Source: Actinomycetota bacterium
GTDB taxonomy: Bacteria > Actinomycetota > Actinomycetes > S36-B12 > UBA5976
Direction: 5' to 3'
Assembly: GCA_026392535.1 (NCBI GenBank)
Contig: JAPLBX010000033.1
Location: 1,024 to 10,861 of the forward strand
DNA: 9,838 nucleotides
The position numbers were made by a program, and so were the translations under genes. Each line of letters starts with the position of its first letter. Positions within the stretch are counted from its first letter, which is position 1. Below the pieces are notes generated by a model, which was not told where the DNA came from, searched no databases, and saw nothing but the letters and a program-made list of their open reading frames with translations. Below are positions 6,962 through 9,838 of the stretch, one piece after another.

Positions 6962-8459
6962 CGCCGGTAACTCGCTCGGCAGCCAATCTTCCAGAGATCA
7001 AAACCATTGGTACGCCCACACCAGGTTGGGTTCCAGAGCCTGTGAACACAACATTTTCGCCCCAAAGGTTTCCAGGTCTAAATGGGCCAGTTTGCAAGAA
7101 TGAATGTGCAGAGGCGAATGGCGCTCCACGTTCCATACCTTGAGCTTGCCAATCTAGTGGGGTAGTGAGGTGCTCCACTTCAATACTGTCACCAAAGTTC
7201 TTGTAACCACGTTCTTCCAAAGTCTTGACCATATAGTCGCGATATTTTGGACCCTCTTTTTTCCAATCGATATCTGAATCCAGATTCGGAGTTGGATAAA
7301 GCACGTAATAAATCTGTTTACCGTCTGGAGCCAAACTCGCATCCGAATACGTTGGATTAGTTACAAGAATTGAAGGATCAGACATAAACTGCTTTTTATC
7401 AATTAGATCGGTAAACACCCCAGACCATTCTTTGCCAAAATGGATATTGTGATGTGCAGTCTTTGAATAGCGTTGGGATGATCCTGCTAGTAACAAAGCG
7501 CAAGATGGCGAATACTTCAAACGCTTTACTGATAGTGGATTAATTCCAAGTAGATCTCTGTATGCAACCGGTAAATCAGGATTCAAAATGAATGTATCGG
7601 CTTCAATGCGGGTGCCATCGGTTGTTATAACTGCAGTGGCTCGAGAATTTGAGTGCTCAACTGACTGAACGGTTACACCATATTGAATGTCCACACCGTG
7701 CTTTTGGGCGCAAGCAGCCATTGCTCTAGGCAAGGCATGCATTCCGCCTTCAGGGAAGTAGACCCCAGCCACACTGTCCATATATGCAATGACTGCATAG
7801 ATTGCCAATGCGTCGTATGGAGACAAGCCTGCATACATCGCCTGGAAAGAATAAATTCTTTGAGTTCTTGGGTCTTTCAAAAAGTCGTTTACTTTCGGTG
7901 CAAGTTTTCTAAAGCCACCAATTGAAAGAAGTTTCACTAAGTTCGGTGTTAGCAAATCAAACGGAGTATCAATGTTTCGATCAATAAAATCTTTGATTTC
8001 ATACTTATATAGGTCAGCTACAAAATCAACATACTTTAAGTAGCCTTCAGCTTCGGAGGAGGAAATCACACGTTCAATTTCAGTAGCCATTTTGTTGACA
8101 TCTGAATGAACATCCAAAATTGATCCGTCCGGGAAGAACGATCTATAAAGTGGGTTCACTTCTTTAAGTGTCAACCAATCACTCATTTTTTCGCCTACTG
8201 CATCAAATGCATCGGCAATCAAGTCGGGCATAGTTAAAACTGATGGGCCAGTATCGAATTGGAATCCTTGGTCAGAAATCAAACCTGCACGTCCACCTGG
8301 CACCAATTCGCGTTCAAGCAAAGTGACTTTGCGTCCGGCCCCAGCAAGCCGAAGGGCAGCAGACAGGCCGGCCAGACCTGCGCCAACAATTACAACGTGA
8401 TCGGTTTTACCAACAACTTTACGAGGGGTGGAGCGAGGGGCGAAACGCAGTAGGTCCAT
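6927..8459 (-). CDS. crtI: Phytoene desaturase (CrtI-type FAD-dependent carotenoid desaturase)
   Basis: Bacterial-type desaturase that introduces double bonds into phytoene, usually four steps to lycopene, using FAD at the membrane. The 510 residues are normal for CrtI. The N-terminal Rossmann dinucleotide motif is V-V-I-V-G26-A-G28-L-A-G31, with the ribose-binding acidic residue E49 and the P-G-G-R-A-G loop at 54-59; Q-F-D-T-G-P-S follows. The C-terminal CrtI signature G-S-G-T-Q-P-G-V-G-V-P-M lies at 474-485. The ATG at 8459 shares its A with the crtE stop (TAATG), a classic coupling junction, with only a weak purine-rich GAAAGAAA upstream. Its 3' end overlaps the glycosyltransferase gene if that gene begins at 6961. 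Without biochemical data, the number of desaturations (neurosporene versus lycopene), or a related substrate such as a C30 compound, is not fixed; the adjacent crtE and crtB favour C40. Confidence 0.93.
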   Translation of the reverse strand: MDLLRFAPRSTPRKVVGKTDHVVIVGAGLAGLSAALRLAGAGRKVTLLERELVPGGRAGLISDQGFQFDTGPSVLTMPDLIADAFDAVGEKMSDWLTLKEVNPLYRSFFPDGSILDVHSDVNKMATEIERVISSSEAEGYLKYVDFVADLYKYEIKDFIDRNIDTPFDLLTPNLVKLLSIGGFRKLAPKVNDFLKDPRTQRIYSFQAMYAGLSPYDALAIYAVIAYMDSVAGVYFPEGGMHALPRAMAACAQKHGVDIQYGVTVQSVEHSNSRATAVITTDGTRIEADTFILNPDLPVAYRDLLGINPLSVKRLKYSPSCALLLAGSSQRYSKTAHHNIHFGKEWSGVFTDLIDKKQFMSDPSILVTNPTYSDASLAPDGKQIYYVLYPTPNLDSDIDWKKEGPKYRDYMVKTLEERGYKNFGDSIEVEHLTTPLDWQAQGMERGAPFASAHSFLQTGPFRPGNLWGENVVFTGSGTQPGVGVPMVLISGRLAAERVTGVDPAYKSRAWR

Positions 8460-9550
8460 TAGAAGTTTCTTTCAGTAGCAGCTATTGCCAGGTTCGATAG
8501 AGCAAACACGGCTTCTTCATCTATATATTCTCGATTAATTGCTTCAAGTGCGATTGTGCGGTTTTTCTCAATTATCTGTTCCACTTCATCAACAGCACCT
8601 GATTTGTTGAGGATGTCTTGTAATTTGCTAATAGTTTCAGCTGACAGGTTCTTGTCACCTAGTGAATTCTTTAGCAGTTCATGATCAGCGCCACTGGTTT
8701 TGGAAAGCGCGGTGGCTACTAGAACAGTTCGCTTACCTTCACGCAAGTCATCCCCAGCTGGCTTGCCAGTAACTTTTTCGTCACCAAAAACGCCAAGAAT
8801 GTCGTCACGCAACTGGAATGCAATCCCTAGTGGAAGCCCATAGTCAGACAAAGTCTGAACAGTTTGCGAATCTGCACCAGCAAGCAGTGCTCCCATATGC
8901 AATGGACGTTCGATTGTGTATTTAGCGCTCTTGTATGTAATTACTTGCATTATGTTTTCGATTGAAGCATTTGATTTAGCTTGTTCAAGTAAATCTAAAT
9001 ATTGCCCAGCGAGTAATTCGGTTCGCATCAGATCGTAAAGATCTTTAGCCGATTTCATTTTAGGATTCTCAAAACCAGAGTTCATCAGCAATTCGTCCGC
9101 CCATGACAAACATAGATCGCCTAGCAAGATTGCACCACCGATACCGAATTGTTTTGCGTCTCCTAGCCAGCCATTTTGTTTGTGCAAAGCTTCGAATTGT
9201 CGGTGTGAACTTGGATTTCCGCGACGAGTATCACTTTCGTCCATCACATCATCATGAATTAATGCACAGGCCTGAAGGAATTCGAGTGCAGTAGCTGCTT
9301 TAAGGATTTCTTCACAGTCCTGCCCGCCAGCAGCCCGAAAACCCCAATATGCAAACGCTGGCCGTAGGCGCTTACCGCCTGCCATCATTTGGCTCAAAGA
9401 CTCGGTGAGAAAGGACAACTCTGGGTTGACCTCATCCATTATCGAGATGTGGGAATTGATTGAACTTGCCACCTCAGCGGCAACCCGAGTGCGCAGGCCA
9501 TTAATCTCAAGGACCTTGAGGCCTTGGGCTGTATCAATCACTTTTTGCAC
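8459..9550 (-). CDS. crtE: Polyprenyl (geranylgeranyl) diphosphate synthase, IdsA/CrtE type
   Basis: Trans-isoprenyl diphosphate synthase, cytoplasmic, adding isopentenyl diphosphate to allylic primers. All family motifs are present in 363 residues: G-G-K-R-L-R-P at 58-64, the first Asp-rich motif D100-D-V-M-D104 followed by R-R-G (109-111), and the second D249-D-I-L-G-V-F-G-D257 followed by G-D-D-L-R-E-G-K-R-T (266-275). Small residues (C95, A96) lie 5 and 4 positions before the first Asp-rich motif, where short-chain farnesyl synthases carry bulky aromatics, so GGPP or longer is expected; GGPP fits CrtB and CrtI downstream. The start is GTG 9550, with another GTG three codons in; there is no Shine-Dalgarno, but a -10-like TACCTT sits 6 nt upstream, so the message is probably leaderless. 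It heads the minus-strand operon. It may also supply precursor for other prenyl lipids, as IdsA does in corynebacteria. Confidence 0.92.
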   Translation of the reverse strand: MQKVIDTAQGLKVLEINGLRTRVAAEVASSINSHISIMDEVNPELSFLTESLSQMMAGGKRLRPAFAYWGFRAAGGQDCEEILKAATALEFLQACALIHDDVMDESDTRRGNPSSHRQFEALHKQNGWLGDAKQFGIGGAILLGDLCLSWADELLMNSGFENPKMKSAKDLYDLMRTELLAGQYLDLLEQAKSNASIENIMQVITYKSAKYTIERPLHMGALLAGADSQTVQTLSDYGLPLGIAFQLRDDILGVFGDEKVTGKPAGDDLREGKRTVLVATALSKTSGADHELLKNSLGDKNLSAETISKLQDILNKSGAVDEVEQIIEKNRTIALEAINREYIDEEAVFALSNLAIAATERNF

Positions 9551-9556
9551 TAGGCA

Positions 9557-9562
9557 AAGGTA
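9557..9562 (-). promoter_or_regulatory. Putative -10 element of the crtE-crtI-GT-crtB operon (leaderless)
   Basis: TACCTT on the minus strand, 6 nt before the GTG start of crtE, matches the actinobacterial TANNNT -10 consensus at the spacing that puts the transcript start at the start codon. The region upstream of crtE has no Shine-Dalgarno sequence, which agrees with a leaderless message. I see no good -35 hexamer about 17 nt further upstream. Confidence 0.38.
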
Positions 9563-9608
9563 GCGGTAGGCAGGATTTGAGGGCGCTTGAGAACCGATTC
9601 ACTTTCCA

Positions 9609-9620
9609 GCATCGGGATGC
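9609..9620. repeat. Short inverted repeat GCATC-GG-GATGC upstream of crtE
   Basis: A perfect 5-bp dyad with a 2-nt centre lies 59-70 nt before the crtE start. It is nested inside a looser CCAGCA...TGCTGG pair (9606-9611 and 9637-9642). Position and symmetry suit a repressor or activator site, but a dyad this short is expected by chance fairly often and I do not recognise a known regulator's consensus. Confidence 0.3.
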
Positions 9621-9683
9621 GTCACTTCATGATCTCTGCTGGTATCAACTAAAAATATGGGGAGTGCTACCTGAAAAATCTTC

Positions 9684-9694
9684 CTTATAGGGCG
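9684..9694. repeat. Direct repeat copy 1, CTTATAGGGCG
   Basis: Identical 11-mer to that at 9778-9788, in the same orientation. A TCTTC lies immediately before it and TCTTCT lies 4 nt after it (9699-9704), so the similarity extends beyond the core. It lies about 135-145 nt upstream of crtE. Confidence 0.5.
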
Positions 9695-9777
9695 GTTTTC
9701 TTCTGAACGTAATGTAACTTTGTATGAGAGAAAGTATGGGCATTCTGCAAAATTAGGCCTGAAGTGAATTCTTCCGG

Positions 9778-9788
9778 CTTATAGGGCG
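9778..9788. repeat. Direct repeat copy 2, CTTATAGGGCG
   Basis: Second exact copy, 94 nt from the first, roughly nine helical turns. TCTTCC precedes it by 2 nt and TCTTCT follows 2 nt later (9791-9796), echoing the flanks of copy 1. The two copies could be binding sites for one regulator serving crtE or a gene beyond 9838. Confidence 0.5.
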
Positions 9789-9838
9789 ACTCTTCTTTAT
9801 TTTTATAGTTAGTGAAGTCAATTCACGCTTACTTTGCC

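Larger units (their letters stand above)
9551..9838. other. 288-nt region without a supportable gene, upstream of crtE
   Basis: Every frame is broken by stops or lacks a start. On the plus strand the frame open from 9763 to the edge has no ATG, GTG or TTG; on the minus strand one frame is open from the edge to a TAA near 9755, giving about 28 codons that I do not recognise and that could be the tail of a gene beyond the window. The segment holds the crtE promoter region, a short dyad at 9609-9620, two copies of an 11-nt direct repeat, and a loose dyad GTGAA-N5-TTCAC at 9812-9826. It reads as an intergenic control region. No tRNA or other structured RNA was apparent. Confidence 0.6.

Noticed and set aside
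9812..9826. Dyad GTGAA-N5-TTCAC
   Set aside because: Only five pairs in A/T-rich DNA; expected by chance, and no second copy supports it.
9763..9838. Plus-strand frame open to the window edge
   Set aside because: It contains no ATG, GTG or TTG start and encodes nothing recognisable.

Overview
The window looks like chromosomal DNA from a low-G+C actinobacterium. By eye the G+C is around the mid-40s percent. The protein families are actinobacterial: a B12-dependent class II ribonucleotide reductase, a SucE/AspT-type anion exporter, an MptA/MptB-like membrane mannosyltransferase and a CrtE-CrtI-CrtB carotenoid set. Gene packing is very tight, with overlaps of 1 to 35 nt, and several starts lack a Shine-Dalgarno sequence. 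Freshwater acI/Nanopelagicales-type Actinobacteria fit this profile, but that placement is inference.

Layout. Positions 1-2352 (+) hold the last 783 codons of nrdJ, cut off at its 5' end by the window edge. A strong 15-bp-stem intrinsic terminator (2365-2403) follows. Positions 2461-4080 (+) encode a SucE/AspT-family transporter with two central RCK_C domains. It converges, with a 4-nt tail-to-tail overlap, on a minus-strand gene block that runs from 9550 down to 4077. In transcription order the block is crtE (GGPP/polyprenyl synthase), crtI (phytoene desaturase), an mptA/mptB-like glycosyltransferase, crtB (phytoene synthase), and a small cysteine-containing protein whose lipoprotein signal peptide lies in another frame just upstream. 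Positions 9551-9838 contain no gene that I can support. They hold candidate control elements: a -10-like hexamer before crtE, a short dyad, and two copies of an 11-nt direct repeat.

How the genes work together. CrtE makes the prenyl diphosphate (probably GGPP), CrtB condenses two GGPP to phytoene, and CrtI desaturates phytoene towards lycopene. No cyclase, ketolase or carotenoid-cleavage gene is visible, so later steps would have to be encoded elsewhere. The membrane glycosyltransferase uses a polyprenyl-phosphate-linked sugar in its family. Its linkage to a polyprenyl synthase recalls the idsA-mptA neighbourhood of mycobacteria and corynebacteria, so the operon may couple isoprenoid supply with both pigment and lipoglycan synthesis.

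The most unusual observation is the last gene of the block. A textbook lipoprotein signal peptide at 4578-4519 is separated from its 126-residue body by a one-base frame discrepancy confined to about 20 nt. It is either a recent pseudogene, a sequence error or a frameshifted gene. I did not find a convincing new multi-gene system in this window.
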